Of a stretch of 64,000 nt of DNA, positions 47,266 through 59,530 are shown piece by piece (position 1 is the first letter of the stretch; each line of letters starts with the position of its first letter). This DNA comes from an uncultured Trichococcus sp. (lineage in GTDB: Bacteria; Bacillota; Bacilli; Lactobacillales; Aerococcaceae), in NCBI RefSeq assembly GCF_963667775.1, contig NZ_OY764015.1:2345001-2409000 (forward strand), in the 5' to 3' direction. The notes under the pieces are model-generated. The model had not been told where the DNA came from. It made no database searches and saw nothing but the letters and a program-made list of their open reading frames with translations. Both the position numbers and the translations under genes were made by a program.

Positions 47266-48771
47266 TTATTTTTGAGTTTGGATAACCGGTGCGTCCTCAA
47301 CTTCGCCTTTAGGAGCGAAAAGTTGTTTTTTATCAAATACAATCGTCAACAGGAACGGCACGACAATCGCGATGGCCATACATACGATGAACATCGCCAT
47401 CGAATCGGTCTGGATGCTCAAGAAACCGGGAATCCCGCCGACCCCGATGCTGTTCGCCATGACGTTGAAGGTCGTAGCCACCAACCCGGCGATTCCGGAT
47501 CCGATCATCGCTGCAACGAACGGATAGATGTATTTGATGTTGATCCCGAACATGGCCGGCTCGGTTACGCCCAGGTAGCAGGAGATGGCAGCAGGGATGG
47601 AAACCTGTTCCTCTTTTTCATTCCCTCTGTGCAGGAAGATGATCGCCAGCACTGCCGATCCTTGTGCGATATTCGAAAGTGCGATCATCGGCCACAAGTT
47701 TGTGCCGCCGAAATCGGCGATCAGCTGCAGATCGATGGCATTGGACATGTGATGAAGCCCCGTGATGACGAGCGGCGAATAGAGCGTACCGAAGAACAGA
47801 CCGAACAGCCATCTGAAGTCCCCTGTCAATCCGGCATAGACGACTTCGGAAACCCATTGTCCGATCGTCCAACCGATAGGACCCAGCACCGTATGCGCGA
47901 TGATGACAGTAGGAACCAAGGCCAGCAACGGAACCACAATCATCGAAATGTACTGCGGAATCCATTTACGCAGCCAAATCTCCAAGTAGGCCAGTACAAA
48001 CCCAGCCAACATGGCCGGAATGACTTGCGCTTGATAGCCGATCTTATTGATTGTGAAGGAACCGAAATCCCAGAATGGAATCTGTTCCGCGCCAGCGACA
48101 CCATAAGCATTCAATAATTGCGGTGATACCAATGTGATCCCTAGAACGATACCCAGAATTTGCGTAGTGCCCATCTTTTTCGTGATGCTCCAAGTGATGC
48201 CGACTGGCAAGAAGTGGAAAATCGCTTCACCGATCAGCCAAAGAAACTCATTGACGCCTGCCCAGAACTGGCTAATATCTACGATTCGATTATAAATCGG
48301 AGCACCAGCATCAGTAAATTGTGCCACGCCATCCACTACAAGTTGACCCAGTGACTCCATTTGGATCCCTTCAAGCACGTTGCGGAAACCGAGGATAAGC
48401 CCCCCTACTACGATGGCCGGAATCAGCGGCGTAAAGATTTCCGCCAGCACTGCCATGGCACGCTGCACAACATTTTGATTCTGCTTGGCTGCCGCTTTCG
48501 CCTCATCCTTCGAGACGCCCTCTTTGCCGGAGACCTTCGCGAACTCGTTATAAAATTGTGGCACTTCATTGCCGATGATGACCTGAAATTGTCCTGCTTG
48601 GGTGAAGGTTCCTTTTACTGCGGGTATGTCTTCGATCTTCTTGACGTTGGCGGCAGCCGGATCATTCAGGACGAAACGCATACGGGTGGCGCAGTGACTG
48701 ACGGCAGAAATATTATCGGGACCACCGATATATTCCAGCAAGTCCTTTGCATCTTTGTTGAAATCTACCAT
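47266..48771 (-). CDS. treP: PTS trehalose transporter, EIIBC component
   Basis: Imports and phosphorylates trehalose. The 501 residues contain an EIIB domain with phosphocysteine C27 (AVSHCATRMRFVL) and a long EIIC domain (about 105-485) with about ten membrane segments, including GVTEPAMFGINIKYIYPF. No EIIA domain is fused, so a shared glucose-type EIIA must supply phosphate. GAGGAGGAG precedes the ATG. Confidence 0.95.
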   Translation of the reverse strand: MVDFNKDAKDLLEYIGGPDNISAVSHCATRMRFVLNDPAAANVKKIEDIPAVKGTFTQAGQFQVIIGNEVPQFYNEFAKVSGKEGVSKDEAKAAAKQNQNVVQRAMAVLAEIFTPLIPAIVVGGLILGFRNVLEGIQMESLGQLVVDGVAQFTDAGAPIYNRIVDISQFWAGVNEFLWLIGEAIFHFLPVGITWSITKKMGTTQILGIVLGITLVSPQLLNAYGVAGAEQIPFWDFGSFTINKIGYQAQVIPAMLAGFVLAYLEIWLRKWIPQYISMIVVPLLALVPTVIIAHTVLGPIGWTIGQWVSEVVYAGLTGDFRWLFGLFFGTLYSPLVITGLHHMSNAIDLQLIADFGGTNLWPMIALSNIAQGSAVLAIIFLHRGNEKEEQVSIPAAISCYLGVTEPAMFGINIKYIYPFVAAMIGSGIAGLVATTFNVMANSIGVGGIPGFLSIQTDSMAMFIVCMAIAIVVPFLLTIVFDKKQLFAPKGEVEDAPVIQTQK

Positions 48772-48786
48772 TTTTTCTCCTCCTCA

Positions 48787-48802
48787 ACTTGTATATACAT
48801 GT
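48787..48802. promoter_or_regulatory. TreR operator 1 at treP
   Basis: ACTTGTATATACATGT, a near-palindrome of the known tre operator type (TTGTATATACAA). It lies between the -10 and the treP start codon. Confidence 0.8.
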
Positions 48803-48815
48803 TTCTTACGTTTTT

Positions 48816-48853
48816 ATTTTACCGCGAACCGTTTTATAATGCAAACGTTTTCC
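48816..48853 (-). promoter_or_regulatory. treP promoter with overlapping cre site
   Basis: TTGCAT (48844-48839) and TAAAAT (48821-48816) with a 17-nt spacer on the complement. GGAAAACGTTTGCA (48853-48840) matches the catabolite-responsive element consensus TGWAANCGNTNWCA at 12 of 14 positions and covers the -35, so CcpA repression is likely. Confidence 0.8.
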
Positions 48854-48868
48854 TTTCGCAAAACTTAA

Positions 48869-48884
48869 ACTTGTATAGACAAGT
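48869..48884. promoter_or_regulatory. TreR operator 2 at treP
   Basis: ACTTGTATAGACAAGT, upstream of the -35. With operator 1 the two sites bracket the promoter, 66 nt apart between outermost ends of the inner flanks, allowing cooperative or looped repression (inference). Confidence 0.8.
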
Positions 48885-48933
48885 TATGTATTTTCCGTAT
48901 TTTATGAAGCGTTAGCACGCTGGACAACCCCAT

Positions 48934-48982
48934 CAAAAAAAACGGCAAAAGGATCGAATTACCGGTTCCTTGCCGTTTTTTT
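48934..48982. terminator. Terminator of the second oxidoreductase gene
   Basis: AAAAAAACGGCAA and TTGCCGTTTTTTT form a long stem with inner ACCGGT/ATTACCGG pairing. T-runs on both strands. Confidence 0.85.
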
Positions 48983-48998
48983 GATTATGCCAAACCGA

Positions 48999-50006
48999 TC
49001 ATATCCCTTGTTTCACTTTCACCAACGTACGCCCGTGCATCTTTCCATCCATGATCTTCTCGAAAGCCACCGGTAAATCCTCCAGCGTGATTTCCTGTTC
49101 CACCAACAGATCCAAATTTTCCGGCTTTAGATCGCTTGCCATGCGCCCCCAAAGCTTGATGCGTTCGGCGTACGGATGGCTCACCGAATCGATTCCAACA
49201 AGTTTGACGCCTCTCAGGATGAACGGCAGCACGGTCGCCTCGAATGCGATTCCACCGGCATTCCCGCTCAAAGCCAGACAACCACCGTAATGCAGCTGCG
49301 CCAACAATTCCGGCAGCATCGGACCGCCGACCGGATCGACGATCGCCGACCAACGCTGCTGCGCCAATGGCCGCTTCTTTTCCAGAGCCACTTCATTGGG
49401 ATGGAGAACCACTTCAGCACCCAGTTTCTCCAGGTAATCCACGCAGTCCGCTTTCTTGCGGGACACAGCGTCTACCGTATACCCTAGACGCTTCAGCATA
49501 GCGATTGCCATGCCTCCGACACCGCCGGAGGCGCCAGTCACCAATACATTCCCCGTTTGCGGCCGGATGCCTTGTTGCTCCAAGGCATCCACTGATTCCG
49601 CCGCTGTATACCCGGCCGTTCCGATGATCATCGCTTCCTTCAGGCTCAACCCTTCCGGCAACGGCACGACCCAAGCTGCAGGGACCCGGGCATATTCGCT
49701 GAATCCGCCGAAATGAGTCACCCCTAGACCATAGCCAGTCACGATCACCTTATCCCCCGCCTGAAGAGCAGGATCGAGCGATTCCACAACCACGCCGCTC
49801 AGATCAATCCCCAAAATCATCGGATAATTGCGGATGACCCCGCTTTTCGGATTGGTTCCGGCCAGTCCGTCCTTGTAGTTGACGCTCGAATAGTGCACTT
49901 CGATCAGCACTTCCCCATCAGGCAAGTCCTCTTTTTTGAATGGTCTGACCGTCGTCTCCACTTTCGCATCTATATTTTCCGCCCATAAAGCCTTGAACGC
50001 TTCCAT
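48999..50006 (-). CDS. Quinone oxidoreductase of the YhdH/YhfP (AcuI-like) family
   Basis: MDR-superfamily NADPH-dependent reductase, 335 residues. Family signatures: VLIEVHYSSVNYKDGLAGTN, ILGIDLSGVVVES, VTGYGLGVTHFGGFSEYARVP, and nucleotide-binding VLVTGASGGVGGMAIAMLKRLGYTVDAVSRK; ends near MHGRTLVKVKQG. Relatives such as AcuI reduce acryloyl-CoA, but many YhdH/YhfP proteins have no assigned substrate. Starts at MEAFKALW with GAGGGG close upstream. Single-gene unit. Confidence 0.88.
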   Translation of the reverse strand: MEAFKALWAENIDAKVETTVRPFKKEDLPDGEVLIEVHYSSVNYKDGLAGTNPKSGVIRNYPMILGIDLSGVVVESLDPALQAGDKVIVTGYGLGVTHFGGFSEYARVPAAWVVPLPEGLSLKEAMIIGTAGYTAAESVDALEQQGIRPQTGNVLVTGASGGVGGMAIAMLKRLGYTVDAVSRKKADCVDYLEKLGAEVVLHPNEVALEKKRPLAQQRWSAIVDPVGGPMLPELLAQLHYGGCLALSGNAGGIAFEATVLPFILRGVKLVGIDSVSHPYAERIKLWGRMASDLKPENLDLLVEQEITLEDLPVAFEKIMDGKMHGRTLVKVKQGI

Positions 50007-50102
50007 ACTACCCCTCGTTTCTGCTTGTATTCTCTTCAGTTTAATCCATTTTCCGCGAATTTGCGACCTCTTCTGAGTGCCATGCAGCAAAAGAAGCGGC
50101 AA

Positions 50103-50150
50103 TGAAAAAACCTTCACCGGGAATCAAACTGATCCCTGGTGAAGGTTTTA
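50103..50150 (-). terminator. Terminator after jag
   Basis: AAAACCTTCACCAGGGATC pairs with GATTCCCGGTGAAGGTTTTTT on the complement around AGTTT. Confidence 0.88.
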
Positions 50151-50160
50151 GGACATTCGA

Positions 50161-50988
50161 TTAATCCGCTATCTCAACGACCAAATAACGATGCGGCTCT
50201 TTGCCCTCGGAATGGGTTTTGATGCGTTTGTTCTGGCTCAAACGGGCATGGATCTGCTTTCTTTCAAAAGCAGGCAGCGGCTCAAGGAATACGGGCTGTC
50301 TCGTTTTGATGACGCGTTCCGCAGTCCGGTCGGCGATGCTTTCCAAAACGGCAGCCCGGCGCTCACGGTAGTCACCGACATTCACGATTACGGACAGACG
50401 GCGACGCACATAGCGTTGCACCAACGCTTGCGCCAATATCTGCAAAGCATTGACGATTTTTCCGTATTTGCCGATCAATAACCCTGGCTTTTCACTATCC
50501 ATCTGGAAGATCAGCATACTATTCTTCTCTTCGACCGTTACGGTGGCGGGAGCCCCATACGCTTCAGCTACAGAAGTAAGATAGGCACTCACTTCGGCAA
50601 TCGCTTGATCGCGGCCGGATTCCTCATTATCATCTTCCGGGAAATGTTCCGCTTCTTCATCCTCATCCGAATAAATCACCCTATCGACTTCAGGTTGATC
50701 AGCCAATATCTTTTCCGCAGCTTCCGGATAATCCTCTTCAAGATCTTCTACGATATCTTCGACTGTCTCTTCGATTTCGGCTAATTGGATATCGCCGGCT
50801 TCATCAAAGTCCATGATTTCTTTGCGCGTGATTTCCACGACTGCTTCTTTTTGACCGAATCCAAAAATCCCTTTTTTTCCTTCAGAGATTACGACGATAT
50901 CGGCTTCATGGCTATCGATGCCCAACAAATCCAGACCTTTGCGGATCGCTTTATCAACGGTCGTATCTTTCGCAATTACTTTATCCAT
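50161..50988 (-). CDS. jag: RNA-binding protein Jag/KhpB
   Basis: Cytoplasmic protein that acts with KhpA and influences cell elongation in cocci. The 275-residue protein has a Jag-N domain (1-52, VIAKDTTVDKAIRKGLDLLGI...GFGQKEAVVEI), a long acidic linker (about 55-130), a KH domain (about 150-205, PGLLIGKYGKIVNALQILAQ) and an R3H domain (210-275, ending YLVVEIAD). It is in the conserved rpmH-rnpA-yidC-jag order. Confidence 0.95.
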   Translation of the reverse strand: MDKVIAKDTTVDKAIRKGLDLLGIDSHEADIVVISEGKKGIFGFGQKEAVVEITRKEIMDFDEAGDIQLAEIEETVEDIVEDLEEDYPEAAEKILADQPEVDRVIYSDEDEEAEHFPEDDNEESGRDQAIAEVSAYLTSVAEAYGAPATVTVEEKNSMLIFQMDSEKPGLLIGKYGKIVNALQILAQALVQRYVRRRLSVIVNVGDYRERRAAVLESIADRTAERVIKTRQPVFLEPLPAFERKQIHARLSQNKRIKTHSEGKEPHRYLVVEIAD

Positions 50989-51023
50989 AATAGAATGTCA
51001 TCCTTTCCTACTTCAAAGTATAA

Positions 51024-51854
51024 CTAGTTTTTCTTTTTCTTTTTAGGATTTTGGGCTTTCTTCAATGCTTTTTCGCGCGCCTTTGCTTGGGCTTCCGCTT
51101 CTTCGCGCTCACGGATGGCCTTATACGGGTTGTTCAGCAACATCGTCTGCCCTACCGAGAAGGCATTGCTGGCTACCCAGTACAATGACAAGGCACTCGG
51201 GAAGTTGATACCCATCATCAAAATCATGATCGGCATCGTGTACGTCATCGATTTTGTCGCAGAATTCGCTTCCGCCTGTGACATCATCGTCAGTTTACTT
51301 GTGGCATACGTCAGGATCGCGGCCACTACCGGCAAAATGAAGAATGGATCGCGTTCACCCAAGTTCATCCAGAGGAAGCTGCCGCTCTTCAAAATTTCAG
51401 TTCTGCTGATTGCTTGGTACAACGCCATCAATACAGGCATCTGAACCAGAACAGGCAAACAACCCATATAAGGATTCACATCATTATCCGCATACAGCTT
51501 GGAAACTTCCTTTTGCAGACGTTCCTGCGTTTCCCGATCTTTGGAGGCATATTTTTCCTGCAGCGCTTTTACCTTCGGTTGAACAGCCGACATCTTTTTC
51601 GTGCTCTTCGTCTGGAAATGGTTGAGCGGCAACAGGATAACCCGGATGATGATCGTGAAGGCAATGATTCCTAGACCATAGTTACTGAAAAACAGCTTGG
51701 ACAGCCATACGATCATGTTTGAGAAGTTTAAAACAACATACCGATCCCAAAAACCGGTACTTTCTGAGGTGATAGGTTCCGTTCCACATGCTGATAGGAC
51801 CATCATAACAGCAAATAAGCTGAGTGTAAAAAGTAATCGCTTACGCTTTGACAA
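51024..51854 (-). CDS. yidC: Membrane protein insertase YidC
   Basis: Inserts and folds membrane proteins, alone or with Sec. The 276 residues have a lipoprotein signal (MVLSACG, Cys near residue 23), five membrane segments, and the conserved RVILLPLNHFQTKSTKKMSAVQPKVKALQ stretch with the functional arginine. The C-terminal tail is strongly basic (AQAKAREKALKKAQNPKKKKKN). The start is TTG with GGAGG 7 nt upstream. Confidence 0.96.
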   Translation of the reverse strand: MSKRKRLLFTLSLFAVMMVLSACGTEPITSESTGFWDRYVVLNFSNMIVWLSKLFFSNYGLGIIAFTIIIRVILLPLNHFQTKSTKKMSAVQPKVKALQEKYASKDRETQERLQKEVSKLYADNDVNPYMGCLPVLVQMPVLMALYQAISRTEILKSGSFLWMNLGERDPFFILPVVAAILTYATSKLTMMSQAEANSATKSMTYTMPIMILMMGINFPSALSLYWVASNAFSVGQTMLLNNPYKAIREREEAEAQAKAREKALKKAQNPKKKKKN

Positions 51855-51889
51855 GTGAACTCCTCCTTAATAGGAATAACATAGATTAT

Positions 51890-52231
51890 TTATTTTTTTA
51901 AAAGATTGGAAAGCTTAAGGACATGGATCAGGCTTTTCTTGACTTCCGCAACCGACATTTCAGCAACCGGTTTGCGCGCGATAACGATAAAGTCAACATC
52001 CTGAACCAAATCTGCCTTCAATTCCGTGAGCGCCTGGCGGATTTTCCTTTTTACGGCATTCCGCACCACCGCATTACCGATCTTTTTGCCGACGGACAAC
52101 CCGACCCGAAAATGCGGTTGCTCCTTTTTATCGAGCACATAGATCACGAATTGGCGGTTCGCTTTGGATACACCATTATGAAATACTTTCTGAAATTCTT
52201 TTTCTTTCTTAACACGAAAAGATTTCCTCAT
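51890..52231 (-). CDS. rnpA: Ribonuclease P protein component
   Basis: Protein cofactor of RNase P for tRNA 5' maturation. The 113 residues show [26 protein letters not shown], and the RNR-type motif [17 protein letters not shown]. Small and basic, as in the family. It lies 225 nt after rpmH. Confidence 0.96.
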   Translation of the reverse strand: MRKSFRVKKEKEFQKVFHNGVSKANRQFVIYVLDKKEQPHFRVGLSVGKKIGNAVVRNAVKRKIRQALTELKADLVQDVDFIVIARKPVAEMSVAEVKKSLIHVLKLSNLLKK

Positions 52232-52423
52232 GTTCTTCCCTCAAATCTGCAATCATAGCATGCAAAAAAAATCTTCCCCAAATGGAGAAAAACAGAAAAA
52301 TTTCTCTCTCCGTTATCATCACATATATGCACCCACTCCCGAGGCATCGCTGCTTTCGGTTCTGCTGGACATATCTGTCATACTCTCCATTTAAGAAAGA
52401 CATTTTTGCATTTTTCGAAATAC

Positions 52424-52456
52424 TTAAAAAAAAAGACCACTGAAACGGTCAGTGAT
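52424..52456 (-). terminator. rpmH terminator (probably partial)
   Basis: GATCACTG pairs with CAGTGGTC (wobble) on the complement, followed by nine T, directly after the rpmH stop. Some read-through into rnpA is expected. Confidence 0.85.
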
Positions 52457-52591
52457 CTATGCAGAGATAACTTTTCTGCCTTTAGCGCGTCTTCTTGCTA
52501 ATACTCTACGGCCGTTTTTTGTGCTCATACGTTTACGGAAACCATGAACGGATTGACGGTGACGTTTTTTAGGTTGGTATGTTCTTTTCAT
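52457..52591 (-). CDS. rpmH: 50S ribosomal protein L34
   Basis: A 44-residue very basic protein: starts [20 protein letters not shown], contains [20 protein letters not shown] and ends VISA. This is the full bacterial L34. AGGAGGTG is about 9 nt before the ATG. A strong promoter (TTGACA-18-TATAAT) lies 75-100 nt upstream. Confidence 0.98.
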   Translation of the reverse strand: MKRTYQPKKRHRQSVHGFRKRMSTKNGRRVLARRRAKGRKVISA

Positions 52592-52660
52592 TGATCTTTA
52601 CACCTCCTGATAAACTATCTTTCAAATAGGTTATATTTCACTGTTTAGACAGTCCAATAC

Positions 52661-52690
52661 ATTATAAAGAGACAGAATGTGACCTGTCAA
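52661..52690 (-). promoter_or_regulatory. rpmH promoter
   Basis: TTGACA (52690-52685) and TATAAT (52666-52661) with an 18-nt spacer on the complement, both consensus hexamers. Confidence 0.88.
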
Positions 52691-52739
52691 GTAAAATTGG
52701 TTCATTTTTATTGAACTCACTGAGATATAATAGCACAAA

Positions 52740-53160
52740 ACTTTGAAAGATAAAACACCTTTCTTGAAAAAAATTTGATTTTCACCGAAATAAAATTATC
52801 CACAACCTTTATTTTAATGCACAATGCCCCGGGATAACTCCCGCAAGCTACCCGATTGCTCACACCTTCTCCCCTACTTTTCCACATTCCTACAGCATGT
52901 TCATTTCTCCCTGAATTCTCCTCGGGGACCTGTGGAAAAGTGTTCCAAACGCTGTAACAATCATTATTCATAAGAACGATAATTCCACAACACCCCGTGG
53001 AAAACTACTCTGCAAACACATCTTTTCCACACCCTTCCCGAACCTGTGGAAAACTATTTATGCACCGGTTAATTGTTTTATTCACAGCTGAAAACAGTTG
53101 TGGAAAACTTTTTGATATAATGCTAAAATAAAAAGGACTCACTAAAAGGAGGTGTCCCAT
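52740..53160. other. Upstream part of the replication origin (rpmH-dnaA gap)
   Basis: Holds a perfect DnaA box TTATCCACA (52796-52804) and several one- or two-mismatch boxes: TGTGGAAAA at 52931, AATTCCACA at 52981, TGTGGAAAA at 53045 and 53100, TTATTCACA at 53078. An extended -10 (TGATATAAT, hexamer 53116-53121) may be the dnaA promoter, which DnaA could repress. In Bacillus this region corresponds to the upstream half of a bipartite oriC. Confidence 0.85.
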
Positions 53161-54492
53161 TTGGATGACATCTATTCATTATGGCGTTATCTGCAAGAAA
53201 AATTTCAAGAATCACTGTCCAAAGTCAGCTATGATACTTGGATAGACAGCGCAGTCCCGGTCCGGCTGACGGATACGAATATCATCATCGAAGTTCCCTC
53301 TTCTTTACATAAAGATTATTGGCAAAATAACTTGATGAGCAGAATTGTCGAAGGCATCTACGAATTCAGCGGCAAAGAACTGACTCCTATTTTTATGATC
53401 AAGAATGAGGAAATGCCCGATATTGCAAAACCGACCGTAAAACGCACCAACAACAATCGCCTCTTTAAGGATGCCCAACTCAACAGCAAGTATACCTTTG
53501 ACACCTTTGTTATCGGAAAAGGAAACCAGATGGCTCATGCAGCTGCCCTCGTCGTGGCGGAGGAACCCGGCACGATCTACAACCCGCTCTTCTTCTATGG
53601 AGGCGTCGGCTTGGGCAAGACCCATTTGATGCACGCTATCGGCCATCAAATGCTGCAGCTGCGGCCAACCGCACGGGTAAAATATGTCAGCAGCGAAACG
53701 TTCGCCAATGATTTCATCAATTCCATCCAAAATCGGACGCAAGAGCAATTCCGCAATGAATACCGCAGCGTCGATTTATTGATGGTCGATGATATTCAAT
53801 TTTTTGCCGACAAAGAAGGAACACAGGAAGAATTCTTCCATACGTTCAACGCACTTTACGATGAACGCAAGCAGATTGTGCTGACGAGCGATCGTTTGCC
53901 GAATGAAATCCCGAAACTACAGGAACGGCTCGTTTCCCGTTTTGCTTGGGGCTTATCGGTTGATATCACGCCGCCCGATCTGGAGACGCGCATCGCCATT
54001 CTGCGCAAAAAAGCCAACAGCGAACGCCTGGAAATTCCTGATGACACCCTCAGTTACATCGCTGGTCAGATAGATTCCAACATCCGGGAATTGGAAGGCG
54101 CACTGGTCCGCGTTCAAGCCTATTCTGCTATCCAAGGGACCGACATCACCACCAGTCTGGCAGCGGACGCACTAAAGAGCATCATGCCTTCCGAAAAACC
54201 AAAAGCTTTATCCATCTATGCCATCCAGCAAGCGGTAGGGAAATATTACCATGTGACCGTCGAGGAATTGAAAGGCAAGAAGCGCACCAAAGGCATCGTG
54301 GTGCCAAGACAAATCGCCATGTACCTTTCCCGGGTGATGACGGACAATTCCTTGCCGAAAATCGGTTCCGAATTCGGCGGCAAAGATCATACAACCGTCA
54401 TTCATGCACATGACAAAATTGCCCTTTCCATAAAGAAAGATCCTGTTCTGCAACGCGAAATCGAGACGATCCAAAACAGTCTGAAAAAATGA
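53161..54492 (+). CDS. dnaA: Chromosomal replication initiator DnaA
   Basis: AAA+ ATPase that opens the origin. The 443-residue protein has domain I (1-75, [23 protein letters not shown]), a short linker, domain III with Walker [11 protein letters not shown] (147-156), Walker [10 protein letters not shown] and [11 protein letters not shown]-like sensor region, and domain IV with the DNA-binding [13 protein letters not shown]. The start is TTG: AAGGAGG lies 8 nt before it. A GTG nine bases upstream is part of that ribosome-binding site. Confidence 0.97.
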   Translation: MDDIYSLWRYLQEKFQESLSKVSYDTWIDSAVPVRLTDTNIIIEVPSSLHKDYWQNNLMSRIVEGIYEFSGKELTPIFMIKNEEMPDIAKPTVKRTNNNRLFKDAQLNSKYTFDTFVIGKGNQMAHAAALVVAEEPGTIYNPLFFYGGVGLGKTHLMHAIGHQMLQLRPTARVKYVSSETFANDFINSIQNRTQEQFRNEYRSVDLLMVDDIQFFADKEGTQEEFFHTFNALYDERKQIVLTSDRLPNEIPKLQERLVSRFAWGLSVDITPPDLETRIAILRKKANSERLEIPDDTLSYIAGQIDSNIRELEGALVRVQAYSAIQGTDITTSLAADALKSIMPSEKPKALSIYAIQQAVGKYYHVTVEELKGKKRTKGIVVPRQIAMYLSRVMTDNSLPKIGSEFGGKDHTTVIHAHDKIALSIKKDPVLQREIETIQNSLKK

Positions 54493-54669
54493 CCCTCTCC
54501 CGCATTGTGGATAAGCCAATAAATAAGTCGGCATTTACGAACACGTTATCCACAGGTGGAAAACTATTGGCTTTATCGGCTTCTTTCACTTATCCACAGT
54601 ATGAACAGGCCCTACTACTATTACTAATATTATTTAATTTATATTAATTACCATCGGAGGTCCCTTATT
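54493..54669. other. Downstream part of oriC: DnaA boxes, DnaA-trio, unwinding region
   Basis: Three perfect DnaA boxes: 54506-54514 (complement), 54546-54554 and 54590-54598 (plus). The last is followed by GGCCC (54608-54612), then TAC TAC TAT TAC TAA (54613-54627), which fits the DnaA-trio pattern. A long AT tract to 54650 is the likely unwinding site. Same order as in Bacillus subtilis. Confidence 0.88.
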
Positions 54670-55821
54670 ATGAAATTTTCCATTAATCGTCAGGTTTTGA
54701 TCAAACACTTATCTGATGTACAAAGAGCTATTTCCAGCAGAACGACAATTCCTATTTTGACAGGGGTAAAAATTAGTGCTGATGAGAATGGAATCGTATT
54801 GAGCGGAAGCGACTCGGATATTTCGATCGAAACGCTGATCCCTGTATCGGAAGACAATAATCAGATCGAAATCCATACACAAGGCGGTATCGTCCTGCCG
54901 GCTCGTTTCTTCAGTGAAATCGTAAAAAAATTAGCTGATGAAAAAATCACGATTGAAGTCAAAGATCACTTCCAGACAAACATCACTTCTGCAAAAGCTT
55001 CTTTCACCATCAACGGAATAGATGTAAACAACTATCCGAATTTCCCGGTCATCGATTCGAATGAAGTCATCACCTTGCCGACTGCTCTATTCAAGCAAGT
55101 GATCCAACATACCGTTATCGCAACATCGACACAGGAAAGCCGTCCGATCTTGACCGGTGTGAATATGACCATCAAAGATGGGAAATTGACGGCTGTCGCT
55201 ACGGACAGCCATCGTTTAAGCCAACGGATCATCTCGATTGCCGCGCCGGAATCACAGCTGGAAAAAAGCTACAATGTCATCATTCCCGGAAAAAGCTTGG
55301 TGGAACTGTCGCGGATCGTTGAGAACCAACCAACCATCGAAATGATGATCACGGAGAACCAAGTCCTTTTCAAAGCCGAAAATGTTTATTTCTACTCGCG
55401 CTTGCTGGAAGGCTACTATCCGGATACAAACCGCTTGATTCCAGCCAGCTCAAGCACACAGATCGTTCTGAATGCCTACGATTTGCTGCAGGCTACCGAC
55501 CGTGCCTCCCTGCTTTCGCATGAAGGAAAAAACAACGTCGTCAAATTGTCCATCGATTCAAACAAAGTCGAGTTATCGGGAAACTCACCTGAAGTCGGTA
55601 ATGTGGAAGAATCCTTAGCCTATCAGTCCGCCAGTGGCGACCCGCTGATCATATCCTTCAATCCTGATTACATGAAGGATGCGCTGCGCACATTCGGCCA
55701 ACAGGATGTCCAAGTCAATTTCACTTCGGCTGTACGGCCGTTCACAGTTGTGCCGGCGGATCGTGAAGACGAAAACGATAATTCGTTCATCCAATTGATC
55801 ACGCCTGTAAGGACTTATTGA
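54670..55821 (+). CDS. dnaN: DNA polymerase III sliding clamp (beta subunit)
   Basis: Ring-shaped processivity factor. The 383 residues show the three-domain clamp pattern, with MKFSINRQVLIKHLSDVQRAI, PILTGVNMTIKDGKLTAVATDSHRLSQR and a C-terminal PFTVVPADREDENDNSFIQLITPVRTY. Longer by a few residues than the Bacillus protein. CGGAGG precedes the ATG. Confidence 0.97.
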   Translation: MKFSINRQVLIKHLSDVQRAISSRTTIPILTGVKISADENGIVLSGSDSDISIETLIPVSEDNNQIEIHTQGGIVLPARFFSEIVKKLADEKITIEVKDHFQTNITSAKASFTINGIDVNNYPNFPVIDSNEVITLPTALFKQVIQHTVIATSTQESRPILTGVNMTIKDGKLTAVATDSHRLSQRIISIAAPESQLEKSYNVIIPGKSLVELSRIVENQPTIEMMITENQVLFKAENVYFYSRLLEGYYPDTNRLIPASSSTQIVLNAYDLLQATDRASLLSHEGKNNVVKLSIDSNKVELSGNSPEVGNVEESLAYQSASGDPLIISFNPDYMKDALRTFGQQDVQVNFTSAVRPFTVVPADREDENDNSFIQLITPVRTY

Positions 55822-55836
55822 TCCGTTTGATAAAAC

Positions 55837-55879
55837 CCAAAAAGCAAGGAAACGAGCAGATCGTTTCCTTGCTTTTTGT
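55837..55879 (+). terminator. dnaN terminator
   Basis: AAAAAGCAAGGAAACGA pairs with TCGTTTCCTTGCTTTTT around GCAGA, ending in a T-run. Confidence 0.92.
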
Positions 55880-56185
55880 TTATCTGAAAATGAAAAATTT
55901 TGGACCTGCCGTTTTTTCCCATAGGAAGAAAGGTTGCATCCGCTCCTTTTGTTCAATTGAAGATAAAATAAGCTAAAAACGCGAATTTTTAATTTATAAG
56001 CCTATAGACGATTTCGTTTGGATATAGCCAATTTGTATTGTTTTCGGAAAAAATTGAAATAAGGGCCTTTTTTTTCGCGAAAATTTGAAATTGATCAAAA
56101 AAAATAGTATAATAAACCTATTAATGAGCGTTGTTGCGTGGATTTTATTTTCCACGCTTATTTTATTGGAAAATAGGTGAATTTC
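55880..56185. other. AT-rich gap between dnaN and yaaA
   Basis: No gene seen. Holds the yaaA promoter and, in the leader, a hairpin GCGTGGA/TCCACGC (about 56136-56158) whose role is unclear. Confidence 0.6.
56085..56113 (+). promoter_or_regulatory. yaaA-recF promoter
   Basis: TTGAAA and TATAAT with a 17-nt spacer. Likely drives yaaA, recF and perhaps gyrB and gyrA. Confidence 0.82.
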
Positions 56186-56448
56186 TTGAAAAATATTGTG
56201 AATATAGATGCAGAGTTCATTACTCTTGGTCAACTACTCAAACATGTCAATCTGATTTCCAGCGGCGGGATGGCCAAATGGTTCCTTTCGGAATATGTGG
56301 TGTACGTGGATAACGAAAAAGAAGACCGCAGAGGCCGCAAATTGTTCCCTGGTACGATGATCGACATCCCTGGTGAAGGAACTTTCTTCATCCAGTCAAC
56401 AAAATCGGATAAAAAAGAGGCTGAGCAAGACAACAGTGAGTCCGAAGC

Positions 56449-56452
<4 letters not shown>
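56186..56452 (+). CDS. yaaA: S4-domain RNA-binding protein YaaA
   Basis: An 88-residue protein with an S4-like fold: IDAEFITLGQLLKHVNLISSGGMAKWFLSE and VYVDNEKEDRRGRKLFPG, then an acidic tail. It is conserved between dnaN and recF in Firmicutes, thought to bind RNA; exact job unknown. I use TTG with AGGTGA 6-7 nt upstream rather than the GTG three codons earlier, which is within that site. Its stop overlaps the recF start as ATGA. Confidence 0.92.
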
Positions 56453-59512
<3,060 letters not shown>

Positions 59513-59530
59513 AAGGGGGTTGGAGACTAA

